64,000 nt of DNA from Oligoflexia bacterium (GCA_903895855.1 CAITVN010000070.1:25198-89197); one strand, 5' to 3'. Positions 36,506 to 44,901 are shown, counted from the first letter of the stretch. Numbers and translations are program-made. Notes: generated by a model from the letters alone, not told the origin.

Positions 36506-38644
36506 CGGCGACTGAGTCGCTTGCCAACTGCCTTGTTTAGACATCACGGCCTCGTCGCCATCAAAGGCAACATAGCTTGCTTTACCATAGTGAGAAAGTT
36601 TTCTGCCGATTGGCTTAATTGAAGCGATCGATTTGAAACCGACAAATCCTAAGGCAAATTCACTGTCTTTTGAAATGCGAGTGACCCAGGCGGCGCTCGA
36701 TCTTGCCCGCGAGAACTCGACACCATCGAGAAAAAAAGAAGCGTCACTCACTTTTATGGGTAACATGAGCGACTGATCAAGGACGGCTCCCAAATATTTA
36801 TTTGTCCAACCCATGACTAAAACTGACCGATCTTTTGGAATTTCGTTCAACTCGGTGTCGACCTTGATTTCAACATCAGCCGTTTCAACTAGAGCAGCCC
36901 AAGCTTTTGCCACGTCAACCATCGCTGCCCGCTCTGTCTCACTCACTTTCGAAGGCAGAACGAAAGTTACCTTTGAACTTCCAAAAATTTGAGAAACCGC
37001 CGGAGGAATTTCGAGACGATCTAATCGGCGAAAAACATTAAACTCAGAGTCAACCCGAAGCTCAATCTCGCGACTCAAATCAAAGCCATGCGGAACTTCA
37101 ATCTGGAACCCGGCTTTTGCCGCTCTGACTAGAATCGATTGCTTCACCACCTGCGCCTGGCCTGCAGAATTTTCTTGGCGTAGCTCGACGGGCACGTTCA
37201 ATTCAAAGGGCAAGTCGAGCTCTGCTTGGGTGAGTACTGCCGTAACAAAGGCCCGATCGCCTTCTTTGGTAGCTTGAGCTGACTCTAACCGCAAATCAGG
37301 AGCACCCGTTCGATAGAGCCACTGCAAATAGTACCGATCGATAGCCGCAGCTTCTGACTCAGTTGCCACTGACTTAAAACTATCCGCTAAGTTTTTCCAA
37401 GAGGCCTTTTTGAAAAGAAAATTTTTGTAAAATAAACGAAGTCCCTTAAAGAATCGATCATCACCAAGAAAGGCACGCATCATGTGATTGACCATCAGCG
37501 CTTTATCATAACCAATGGCCGAAGACGACATTCCGTGTCGCTCTCGAAATTCGCGCAACGAAAAATCATTTGAGGCATTCACCGAGTCTCGAAATTTCTG
37601 CAATGAGTTTCGACGGTACTCAGCACCCTTACCTAAAAGTTCAGATAGGTAGAAATCTGCCAGATAGGCCGTCAACCCCTCACACCAATTGCCCTGGTCA
37701 TAATCAACAAAGACTCCGTTTCCCCACCAGTTGTGCAAAATTTCATGAGGGTACGAAGACGTGAGAATGAATGGCAACCGAATCACCGAAGGTCCAAGAA
37801 GCGTGTAAGAAGGCAGTCCGTAACCGGTCTCCCAGAAATTTTCGACGGCCGAAAATTTGGGATAGGCGTAAGCCCCAAGTAAACGGCTGTACATTTCAAC
37901 GTAATGGGCCGTCACATCTAAGTACTTTTGAGCAAGAGCCTCATCGGGAGTTCGCAAATAAACTGACGATAAAAGACCGTTACTCATTTTTTCATAAACG
38001 GTGAAGGCATACGCCATCAAAGTGATTTCATCTTGTGGCTCTAACGAAATCCATCGGTCAGACCCGTTGCCAGAATGCGAACTTGTCTCACGCCTACCTT
38101 GCGAAACTGAAGACCAAGCAGGGCTCGCGAACCTCACGCTTAAATCGAAAGTGATCATCTCATCGTCTACAGTTGGATACCAATAACTACTCGAAGTCAG
38201 GTACACACCTTGATCGTCAATGAGGCCCGGAGTATCTGACAGGCCGCCTTCAGGCAATTCAGCCCCCGGATGGTAAATCTCTCCGTAGTACTGTACTTGA
38301 AACTGCGTACCTAAGTCAGTCGACGTCAGAGCTAAGGGCAACGATAACGGCAACACGCGATAAGATCGTAAAGGCACGGGTGCCCCAGCAACGAGATCGC
38401 CTTCGATCAACAGCATAGTTTCGTTCAAGACTTTCGGGTGAAGGCCATCGTGTAAGAAGAAATCAAACTCGCCGACTGCGAGTGAGCTCAGTTTCATGCG
38501 ATCAATCACCTCAATGTGATGACTGTGTGGGTCTAGAGCAACGCTCAGCTGATGATCAACCTGCGCCATTGCAAGCGTTTCGAAAAGCATCAAGAAAAGT
38601 ATAAAGACAATCACTAAAACAAATGCCAAACGCCTGGTTATCAT
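36455..38644 (-). CDS. Exported M1-like aminopeptidase
   Basis: 729 residues with an N-terminal signal/anchor (LAFVLVIVFILFLMLFETLA). Zinc site YPHEILHNWWGNG at H300/H304, third ligand in NWCEGLTAYLAD (E322). The spacing is one residue shorter than the common M1 form, HExxH-x18-E. The N-terminal 200 residues are beta-sandwich-like as in M1, and residues 500-729 hold two extra domains. Likely trims peptides in the periplasm or outside. Tail-to-tail overlap of 51 bp with the GST gene. Confidence 0.9.
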   Translation of the reverse strand: MITRRLAFVLVIVFILFLMLFETLAMAQVDHQLSVALDPHSHHIEVIDRMKLSSLAVGEFDFFLHDGLHPKVLNETMLLIEGDLVAGAPVPLRSYRVLPLSLPLALTSTDLGTQFQVQYYGEIYHPGAELPEGGLSDTPGLIDDQGVYLTSSSYWYPTVDDEMITFDLSVRFASPAWSSVSQGRRETSSHSGNGSDRWISLEPQDEITLMAYAFTVYEKMSNGLLSSVYLRTPDEALAQKYLDVTAHYVEMYSRLLGAYAYPKFSAVENFWETGYGLPSYTLLGPSVIRLPFILTSSYPHEILHNWWGNGVFVDYDQGNWCEGLTAYLADFYLSELLGKGAEYRRNSLQKFRDSVNASNDFSLREFRERHGMSSSAIGYDKALMVNHMMRAFLGDDRFFKGLRLFYKNFLFKKASWKNLADSFKSVATESEAAAIDRYYLQWLYRTGAPDLRLESAQATKEGDRAFVTAVLTQAELDLPFELNVPVELRQENSAGQAQVVKQSILVRAAKAGFQIEVPHGFDLSREIELRVDSEFNVFRRLDRLEIPPAVSQIFGSSKVTFVLPSKVSETERAAMVDVAKAWAALVETADVEIKVDTELNEIPKDRSVLVMGWTNKYLGAVLDQSLMLPIKVSDASFFLDGVEFSRARSSAAWVTRISKDSEFALGFVGFKSIASIKPIGRKLSHYGKASYVAFDGDEAVMSKQGSWQATQSPLNLKVLVHDSLKAGPR

Positions 38645-38757
38645 AGTGCTGACTTATCTAATAATGGCCTATTTTGCCAATTTGTTTTCGAACTGAGCCT
38701 TCTATTCATTCTGTTTATTTGATCTGCTGGCTTGGTCATGGTTAAATCTGAGTTAAC

Positions 38758-39459
38758 ATGACACACGCGAAAAACTCGGCTCACCAGAAAATCGTAATGA
38801 AAAAAGAATTTTCACCTAACTTCACCGCTGAAGAAATCAACGTTGAGTTTCTGGTCATTCATTACTCGGCCTGTGATCTCGCAGAAACCCTCAGAATCTT
38901 TCACGATAAAGCACGTGGAGTCTGCACCCACTTCATTGTTGATACCAATGGCGACCTTTACGATCTGGGCGGCGACCAACCCTTTCTCACTTCTCCGATC
39001 TTGAGGGCTGCCCATGCCGGAACGAGTCATTTCACCCTTGGTGAAACCCGGTACGAATCGCTGAACAAACTTTCGATTGGGGTCGAGCTGGTCAACTTAA
39101 ACGGCAACTTGATTGAGTTTCCTGAACCACAAATTCAGTCGCTTTACCAATTGACCCTCGCACTCAAAAATCGCTTTTCGATACTTCAAGACCCCAATCG
39201 CGTGGTTGGCCACGAACACATTGCGGGGTTTCGCGGCAAGGTCGACCCCGGCCGTCTATTTAACTGGAAAACTTTTTTTCAGAACACTTACCCGGGGCTA
39301 GAAGCTCCGTTAAGAAAAGCCGTACTGAACGACGAGCTCTGGAGTGAATTTTTAACCACCGTCACTGACCTCGGCCCTATAGACGGTGAATTCACACAGT
39401 GGTCAAAACTGAGCGCCAGACTCGAGTCGTTCGTCGGAAAACAATTTCAGGCGAAATAG
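38758..39459 (+). CDS. N-acetylmuramoyl-L-alanine amidase (Amidase_2)
   Basis: 233 residues from ATG 38758; ATG 38797 is an alternative. Zinc-amidase core: EFLVIHYSACDL (first His), the second His in LRAAHAGTSHF, GVELVNLNG (Glu), and VVGHEHIAGFRGKVDPG (third His and the KxDPG motif). It cleaves peptide stems from the glycan or recycles muropeptides. No signal peptide is visible, so it may be cytoplasmic, like AmpD. A tandem repeat begins 5 bp after its stop. Confidence 0.9.
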   Translation: MTHAKNSAHQKIVMKKEFSPNFTAEEINVEFLVIHYSACDLAETLRIFHDKARGVCTHFIVDTNGDLYDLGGDQPFLTSPILRAAHAGTSHFTLGETRYESLNKLSIGVELVNLNGNLIEFPEPQIQSLYQLTLALKNRFSILQDPNRVVGHEHIAGFRGKVDPGRLFNWKTFFQNTYPGLEAPLRKAVLNDELWSEFLTTVTDLGPIDGEFTQWSKLSARLESFVGKQFQAK

Positions 39460-39464
39460 ATTTT

Positions 39465-39786
39465 TCGTCGGCATCTAAATTGCTTTGAGTAGATTCTGCC
39501 AAGCCAGACAGAAAGTAGACGGACCTACCTCCAATCTCTGACAAGAAAGGAGGTGATCCTTATGAAAAATAGCCGAAGAAGCTATTATTTGTATCGGATA
39601 GAACTAGAAAAACTTAAGCACAAAACTTGGATTCTCATTGTTTTCGCCAAGTTAGCGCTTTTGCTAGTCACCTTAGTTAACTGCTACTTCAGATAAAATT
39701 GAGAGAGGTCGTGGGTACAGCTTTACCCAACGACATCAACTTTCTCAAGATGAGAACTGTTTGGCTTGGTCTTATTTTCGGCCGAG
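39465..39786 (+). repeat. Tandem duplication, unit 1 (peptide plus structured flanks)
   Basis: Unit 1 of a direct repeat with a period of 389 bp; about 322 bp are conserved at roughly 95% identity by eye. Order: possible hairpin TTCTGCC/GACAGAA (39494-39513), anti-Shine-Dalgarno ACCTCC (39527-39532), Shine-Dalgarno, a 44-residue reading frame, then a hairpin around GGGTA-CAGCTT-TACCC (about 39711-39726). Confidence 0.9.
39562..39696 (+). CDS. 44-residue membrane peptide (toxin-like), copy 1
   Basis: Basic and aromatic start (MKNSRRSYYLYRIELEKLKH) followed by one hydrophobic segment (WILIVFAKLALLLVTLV) and a short CYFR end. The ribosome site AGAAAGGAGGTGATCC (39544-39559) equals the full reverse complement of the standard 16S 3' tail, an exceptional match. 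Upstream ACCTCC could pair with GGAGGT (39549-39554) and hide it. Size, topology and such control resemble type I toxins, but no antisense promoter could be shown. Confidence 0.7.
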   Translation: MKNSRRSYYLYRIELEKLKHKTWILIVFAKLALLLVTLVNCYFR

Positions 39787-39853
39787 CAATCCACCGAGTG
39801 ATCACGCCCGGAAAAAATTTTCTATCGCAACTTTGTAGAGAAAACCAAAGCCC

Positions 39854-40175
39854 TCGTCGGTATCTAAATTGCTTTGAGTAGATTCTGCCAAGCCAGGCAG
39901 AAAGTAGACGGACCTACCTCCAATCTCTTACAAGAAAGGAGGTGATCCTTATGAAAAATAGCCGACCAAGCTATTATTTATATCGGATAGAGCTAGAAAA
40001 ACTTAAGCACAAAACTTGGATTCTCATTGTTTTCGCCAAGTTAGCGCTTTTGCTAGTCACCTTAGTTAACTGCTACTTCAGATAAAATTGAGAGAGGTCG
40101 TGGGTACAGCTTTACCGAACGACATCAACTCTCTCAAGATGAGATCTGTTTGGCTTGGTCTTGTTTTCGGCCGAG
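39854..40175 (+). repeat. Tandem duplication, unit 2
   Basis: Second unit, 389 bp after the first. The 5' hairpin is perfect here (TTCTGCC with GGCAGAA), while unit 1 has one changed base. Similarity ends at about 40175, just before the lipoprotein gene on the other strand. The 67-bp spacer between the units has no counterpart after unit 2. Confidence 0.9.
39951..40085 (+). CDS. 44-residue membrane peptide (toxin-like), copy 2
   Basis: Identical to copy 1 at 43 of 44 residues (Arg6 becomes Pro). Several of the nucleotide differences inside the frame are silent (TTG/TTA, GAA/GAG), so the peptide itself seems to be under selection. The same full-length Shine-Dalgarno (AAGAAAGGAGGTGATCC) and upstream ACCTCC are kept. 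Confidence 0.7.
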   Translation: MKNSRPSYYLYRIELEKLKHKTWILIVFAKLALLLVTLVNCYFR

Positions 40176-40212
40176 TGCTCTATCGAATAGACAGAACAGG
40201 ACAGCAACACAA

Positions 40213-42093
40213 CTACAGGAGAGCCTCTTTTTCAGCCCGTTCTAGAGCCGAGTACGATGACATTGTCTTACGATAGAGACTGAACAGTGCTCTCAACTGA
40301 CCGAGCTTGGCTTCTGTTGCCTGTTTTTCAAAAACATAAGACTCAGCTTTTTGAAGTGCGTTGTACGACGAAAGATCTGGACCGCTAGGGCCCTTGCACC
40401 AAGCAAAAATCGTACGCACCAACTGAATCGACTCTCTCGAAAGCATTCTCTTGACCACATACTGTTCAGCCAAATTTAGGCCAATATATGACGATTGATC
40501 GGGCCCAGCTGAACTGACAGCCCAAGCGTAGGTCGCTTTCAAAAGTTCAATTCTCTCAACGCCGAGATTCAAACTAAATAGATATTTTTCAGTTTCGTTG
40601 GTGGCATTGTAACTGCTGTAACCGGGTCCCGAAGTCGACTGAAACCAAATCAAGAGCCCTTTGTATGCGGCCACCGTCTCTGAAGACGCTTGTTTGTCTC
40701 CGATAATCTTCATAGCTCGGGTCATCGACTCACTCGCAGAAACTCCACCGCCTTCAGATGACTTGAGCCACTTGGCAAAGTTGGCGGTCAAGAGCAGTTT
40801 TGCTGGGTCTCTACCCACTTTGTTAAAAAGATTTTTCGATTCAGCCCACGCCGACTGATAGCCATATTCTTTTTTCAAACCAGTGGCAAAATCAACAATC
40901 GCGGCTTCTTGCTCAGGTGTGTATTTCGGCTGCAAAACCAGCTCATTGAGTTCAGTCAACAAAGCCGCATTCGAACCATTCATCAGAGGTCCAATTTTTT
41001 GCAGTTTTTCAAGATAAGGTTGAGTTTCTTTCGACGGTTCCGCGTGAGCGAGAAACTCAAGGTAAGAAATCAAAGCGTCAGCATACGCCAAATTAGTGTG
41101 ATTCGCATTCCAGTACGGTTCTGCAAATTCAACGATGACAGAGAAAGCTTTACGAACCTCAATGCCAGACCTACTGGCATTCTGGTAATCAAGGTTTCGC
41201 GTTACTGAATCGACGAGCTCAACTCTCAAGAAATCATCGCCGTAAACCCCCCCTGGTATTCGAGCCCAAAGAGTTTGAATGCCCGACTCAAAAGTAACCT
41301 GCCGAATCGCACTCACTTCTGAAGAATTTTCAGAATAAATGGTGGTAATTTGAAAGACACCGCTTGGAGAGCCTAATGGGTTCTGCCCAAACAAAACAAG
41401 TGGCACTTTACCAGCTTGAAAATTTTCGACAAATTGAGCGCGTTCTGCGCCTGACTTAGCGCGGGTCAAAATTTCGATCGCCGGAACCATTTTTTCGCCC
41501 TCTTTGATCTGAGAACTCACGGCTGAATACCTGGGCACCCCAGGCACCAATGCGTACAGGGCTGAAAAGCGACTGAGAAAAAGTGAGGTCACTCTATCGT
41601 AACTTTTTCGAGCCTTGAGCTGTGCTGCCAAATTAGCGCGCTCATCTTCTGTAAAAGAAACAGAATCTGCGTGCAGGGTCATCGACTCTGTGTTGCGATT
41701 TCCGAGTTGCGTAACTTCAATAGTTCCAGTTGATTTGAGGGCTGGAGTCACCAAAAGAGTGCTATAACCATTGAGCTCGCTCGAAGAACTGACTCCATTG
41801 ATCGTTTGACTGCTTGAACATCGCCACACTCCACCCAATGGATTCGCCAAATAGCGACCATCGACTTCTGATGATGCCTGATACGCATCGACAGCAGACT
41901 GTTCAAAAACAACACCGCACTCTGCCGACGATTCGCCTCCGCCACTCGCCTCTGCTCCAGTTTTGCCAAGGCCTGTTTGCCCAGGATCACCTGCGCCAGT
42001 AGGCTCTGAAGAACCGCAGCTCGATAAAACCAGAGAGCCAATGACAGTTAACCCAACCACACCCGCTGCCCGTACCAAATGACGAAATTTCAT
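40213..42093 (-). CDS. Lipoprotein with 41-residue tandem repeats
   Basis: 626 residues. Signal peptide with lipobox LSSC (Cys26), then a Gly/Ser-rich linker to about 60. The middle is mixed alpha/beta. From about residue 397 the chain consists of repeats of exactly 41 residues (397, 438, 479, 520, 561 and a half repeat at 602), with pattern W-x(4)-S-x-GP-x-x-SSY-x-A-x(3)-AE. No family recognised; the helical repeats suggest protein binding at the outer membrane. It is preceded by a 267-bp gap. Confidence 0.8.
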   Translation of the reverse strand: MKFRHLVRAAGVVGLTVIGSLVLSSCGSSEPTGAGDPGQTGLGKTGAEASGGGESSAECGVVFEQSAVDAYQASSEVDGRYLANPLGGVWRCSSSQTINGVSSSSELNGYSTLLVTPALKSTGTIEVTQLGNRNTESMTLHADSVSFTEDERANLAAQLKARKSYDRVTSLFLSRFSALYALVPGVPRYSAVSSQIKEGEKMVPAIEILTRAKSGAERAQFVENFQAGKVPLVLFGQNPLGSPSGVFQITTIYSENSSEVSAIRQVTFESGIQTLWARIPGGVYGDDFLRVELVDSVTRNLDYQNASRSGIEVRKAFSVIVEFAEPYWNANHTNLAYADALISYLEFLAHAEPSKETQPYLEKLQKIGPLMNGSNAALLTELNELVLQPKYTPEQEAAIVDFATGLKKEYGYQSAWAESKNLFNKVGRDPAKLLLTANFAKWLKSSEGGGVSASESMTRAMKIIGDKQASSETVAAYKGLLIWFQSTSGPGYSSYNATNETEKYLFSLNLGVERIELLKATYAWAVSSAGPDQSSYIGLNLAEQYVVKRMLSRESIQLVRTIFAWCKGPSGPDLSSYNALQKAESYVFEKQATEAKLGQLRALFSLYRKTMSSYSALERAEKEALL

Positions 42094-42360
42094 AAAAACT
42101 ACCCCTTTAAAAAAGATTCGAGTTGGTTCGTATCACAGATTCGGGATTAAGAAATTCAACGAAATCGATTATCACCAGTTGAAACATGCACAGTATATTA
42201 GCAGTTATTGGCCTATTTTTCGACGGCACCAAAATTCGACACTCAAGTTGACGCAATGCTTTTACTTAGACGCGTCGCATTACCTTTAAATAGACCGTTT
42301 CTAGCCGGTTGTCGCAAAACTAGAAGTTTCGCAGTCGCTCAGCTAACATTGCGTCTAACC

Positions 42361-43194
42361 ATGGTGACGACAAAACTGAAATGGCTGAACCTTTACCGGT
42401 GGCTTAAAGAGTACATCATTTTATGGACCCTTCTGGGGTCGATCTACTCGCTCGCGGGTGCCGTCTTATTTCAGCCGATTTTTCAATGGATAACCAAGAA
42501 AGAACCATCGCTTCTTAACTCTTGGTTACTCACTAATTCATTTGTGATCATTTCATGGCTTTTTCACTCTTTTTTGAGCAATTTCTCGTTCAAACAAGCC
42601 AACCGCTACTTAGTCAAGGCACACGCCCCACTTTCAACTTTTTTCTGCGTCAATGAATTGCGAAAAGTTTCTGTTCTCGCGGTTATTTTTGTCACCGTAA
42701 TTACCGGAGCTTTCTTGAATTCACACAGCTTTCAAATCTGGGTGATTTTGGCTCAGTTACCCATTCAAGTGAGCCTATTTAATTTAAAACCCTGGGAACA
42801 AATCACCTTACAGCGCTCGGCGCTTGTCGGAGCCAAAGAGCTTCTTCGAGGGCTCTTAAAAGTCCAATTGATCACCGCAATCTTGGCGACGATACTCGTC
42901 GTGACACTTTGGATTGTACAAGGGCAGTCGGTCTCACTCGCCATCATCGGGTCTCTCGCCTCTGGCGTATTAGGAGCCAGCCTAATGAGCGCTGGTGTTG
43001 CGCTCGAGGGCGACTCAGGCCGGCCATTTCTCGTCAATTCAATCAGCCTCGTTTCAGGCACTTTAGCTGGACTTCTGTGTTTTGCGATGCCTGTCAGTTT
43101 ACTTTTCTGCCTCTACTTGTATCACCGATTTGAAGCCGTCACCCTCAACCGCCTACGGAGCATTGCACCCATCGATGAAGACACTCTCGTTTAA
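42361..43194 (+). CDS. Polytopic membrane protein, probable ABC transporter permease
   Basis: 277 residues from ATG 42361; the frame is open upstream to 42208, but that part looks untranslated. Six or so hydrophobic helices, e.g. IILWTLLGSIYSLAGAVLF, VLAVIFVTVITGAFL, VQLITAILATILVVTLWIV and LAGLLCFAMPVSLLFCLYLY. No family motif. Permease role inferred from the ATPase gene that overlaps its 3' end by 20 bp. The 267 bp before it hold no clear feature. Confidence 0.65.
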   Translation: MVTTKLKWLNLYRWLKEYIILWTLLGSIYSLAGAVLFQPIFQWITKKEPSLLNSWLLTNSFVIISWLFHSFLSNFSFKQANRYLVKAHAPLSTFFCVNELRKVSVLAVIFVTVITGAFLNSHSFQIWVILAQLPIQVSLFNLKPWEQITLQRSALVGAKELLRGLLKVQLITAILATILVVTLWIVQGQSVSLAIIGSLASGVLGASLMSAGVALEGDSGRPFLVNSISLVSGTLAGLLCFAMPVSLLFCLYLYHRFEAVTLNRLRSIAPIDEDTLV

Positions 43195-43858
43195 AAATTT
43201 CAAGGTTGCACGGCAGAGCCGCCTCTTTTTCGATCTCGATACTGAGCAAGATCGCGTGAGTTTCGAGCCTGGCTTGCACCTACTTCTCGCACCCAACGGC
43301 CTTGGTAAATCTACTTTTTTACAAGCCTGTTCGGGCCTCTTGGCTGACACTCAGGGCGATCTTTTTTTCGACGGCCGAACCGTGACCCCAGCTAGTTCTG
43401 TGTTTTACCTTTCAGAGTACCTCACGTTGCCTAAGTTTATTACAGGTGAAGAATGGGCGAGTTCTTATGGCGAAGCAGACCTGAAATGGGTCAACGAACT
43501 TCGATTAAATGACGTCTGGAAAAAATACCTAGGTCGCATGAGCCAAGGCGAGCGGCGAAAAATCATGTGGCTTTCTGCCCATTTTTCAAAAAAATCGATT
43601 CTCTTCTTAGACGAACCTCTTGACGGCTTAGACCTTCGAGCCATTGATGCCGCAAGGGGGCTGATTAACGCGTGGAAGGCAGAAGGCCGCGTTGTGTTGC
43701 TAGTTGCCCACCAAACAGGCGAAATCGCAGACCTCGCCACACAAGCCTGGGTAATAGAAAATCAAAAATGGGCCGATTGGAGTTCAATCTTCAAAACCCC
43801 ATTTTCAGGCGAATCAGCAAGCGAAGTGAGAACGAAACTTCTCGGTCATTATCGCTAG
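43175..43858 (+). CDS. ABC transporter ATP-binding protein
   Basis: 227 residues from ATG 43175. Walker A LLLAPNGLGKSTFLQ (Ala in place of the first Gly), signature MSQGERRKIMW (LSGGQ changed to MSQGE), Walker B SILFLDEPLDGLDLRA, H-loop LLVAHQTGEI. Short and compact, similar to CcmA-like or bacteriocin-type exporters. It overlaps the membrane protein by 20 bp, so the pair probably forms a small two-gene transporter; substrate unknown. Ends 20 bp before structured repeat copy 2. Confidence 0.85.
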   Translation: MKTLSFKNFKVARQSRLFFDLDTEQDRVSFEPGLHLLLAPNGLGKSTFLQACSGLLADTQGDLFFDGRTVTPASSVFYLSEYLTLPKFITGEEWASSYGEADLKWVNELRLNDVWKKYLGRMSQGERRKIMWLSAHFSKKSILFLDEPLDGLDLRAIDAARGLINAWKAEGRVVLLVAHQTGEIADLATQAWVIENQKWADWSSIFKTPFSGESASEVRTKLLGHYR

Positions 43859-43878
43859 CTAGAGCTGACGGCCCTTCA

Positions 43879-44151
43879 GATGAAACGGAGTCTGCTTTGC
43901 CAAAACTACTCAAGAACTGAGAAAAGGGGCGGCTCCATGCCTGACCTGCCCCTCACAAATAGAGGTTAAATCGGAACTCGATTTTTTAGAGCTCCCGCGT
44001 CGAACGATGCGACATGGCGGGCGACAACACGATGTTGGTCTCTAAAAAATCGAGTTCCGATTTAACCTCTATTTGTGAGGACGCCTCCGGCTGACAGGAA
44101 CCCTTTTTCTCAGTTCTTGAGTAGTTTTGGCAAAGCAGACTCCGTTTCATC
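43879..44151 (+). repeat. Rod-like structured inverted-repeat element, copy 2
   Basis: Fills the gap between two converging genes. Outer stem: 43879-43925 with 44105-44151, 47 perfect base pairs. Inner stem: 43951-43991 with 44040-44080, 41 perfect base pairs. Internal loop: left 43926-43950 (CGGCTCCATGCCTGACCTGC), right 44081-44104 (CCTCCGGCTGACAGGAA). Tip 43992-44039: CCCGC/GCGGG around GTCG/CGAC, then CAACA-CGA-TGTTG. The stems share no sequence with copies 1 and 3, but loops and tip do. Confidence 0.92.
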
Positions 44152-44178
44152 AGTAGACTGACAACGACAGCTTTGGCT

Positions 44179-44901
44179 TTATCGACTAAATAATCGCTGC
44201 AACTCTTTCGGAATTTTAGCCTCTACCACCACATTTTTTTTCGTCACTGGGTGAACAAATTCGAGGCGCTTGGCAATGAGGGCAAGCGAAAGCTCGCTCG
44301 ACAGACGTCTATCTTGGTCTTCGCTTCCGTATTTCACATCACCTACAATCGGAAACCCATGCATGGCGAAATGCCGACGAATTTGATGATATCGCCCAGT
44401 TTTCGGAAACACACTCACCGCTGAAATGCGACCTGCAGGCAAATCAATCACCCGATCACGCGCAAATTCAGTGACCGCAGGCTCTTTGTCTTTCGATTTG
44501 TTTTTCTTCAAAGGGTCGGTGAACCGCCCCTTCAAAGGCACCTCGCCCCAGACCCAAGTGAGATAGGTCTTTTGCATCGCACGGCGGCGAAAACCATCAA
44601 TTACCAGCGAGGCGATTTTCGAAGAGCGTGCAAATAAAACCAGTCCGTGAGTGTCTTTATCGATTCTATGTACCGGAAACAGGCGAATCCCCATTTTATT
44701 CTGCACCCAGTGTTGCAGGCTAGAGTGATTGATCTCATGGGGCTCGTTCGAGTAAATGACCCACCCCTCAGGCTTCTCAGCCACCACAATGCTCGAATCT
44801 TGAAGGCAAATACCCGGTTGCTTGAGCGCTGAGCGATCTTTTTGCTTCGGGGGCTTTGGTGGCTGCTCTTGAGGATTCATTTTTACGGTCTTACCATTCA
44901 T
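44179..44901 (-). CDS. RluA-type pseudouridine synthase
   Basis: 240 residues. Catalytic motif PVHRIDKDTHGLVLFAR (HRxDxxTxG, catalytic Asp), preceded by VVAEKPEGWVIY and followed by KTYLTWVWGE and TGRYHQIRRHFAMHGFPIVGD, in the order of the RluA family. The lack of an S4 domain and the size suggest TruC/RluA-like enzymes acting on tRNA or 23S rRNA; the target base is unknown. The N-terminal 30 residues are basic and Pro-rich. Confidence 0.93.
   Translation of the reverse strand: MNGKTVKMNPQEQPPKPPKQKDRSALKQPGICLQDSSIVVAEKPEGWVIYSNEPHEINHSSLQHWVQNKMGIRLFPVHRIDKDTHGLVLFARSSKIASLVIDGFRRRAMQKTYLTWVWGEVPLKGRFTDPLKKNKSKDKEPAVTEFARDRVIDLPAGRISAVSVFPKTGRYHQIRRHFAMHGFPIVGDVKYGSEDQDRRLSSELSLALIAKRLEFVHPVTKKNVVVEAKIPKELQRLFSR

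Noticed and set aside
39544..39559. 16S rRNA fragment
   Set aside because: Only the 16-base complement of the 16S tail is present and it sits at ribosome binding distance from an ATG in both units, so it is a Shine-Dalgarno site rather than an rRNA remnant.
39699..40276. 60- and 62-residue frames beginning REVVGTALPND in both repeat units
   Set aside because: Their start would be TTG in a strong hairpin (GGGTA-CAGCTT-TACCC) and their ends differ between units beyond the conserved part, so they look like structured RNA rather than protein.
43879..44151. Insertion-sequence or MITE reading of the long inverted repeats
   Set aside because: MITE ends are conserved in sequence between copies and flanked by target duplications. 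Here the stems differ between copies, the loops are conserved, and no target duplication is seen.
43879..44151. CRISPR array or retron msr-msd
   Set aside because: There are no repeat-spacer units, and no Cas or reverse transcriptase gene lies near any of the three copies.
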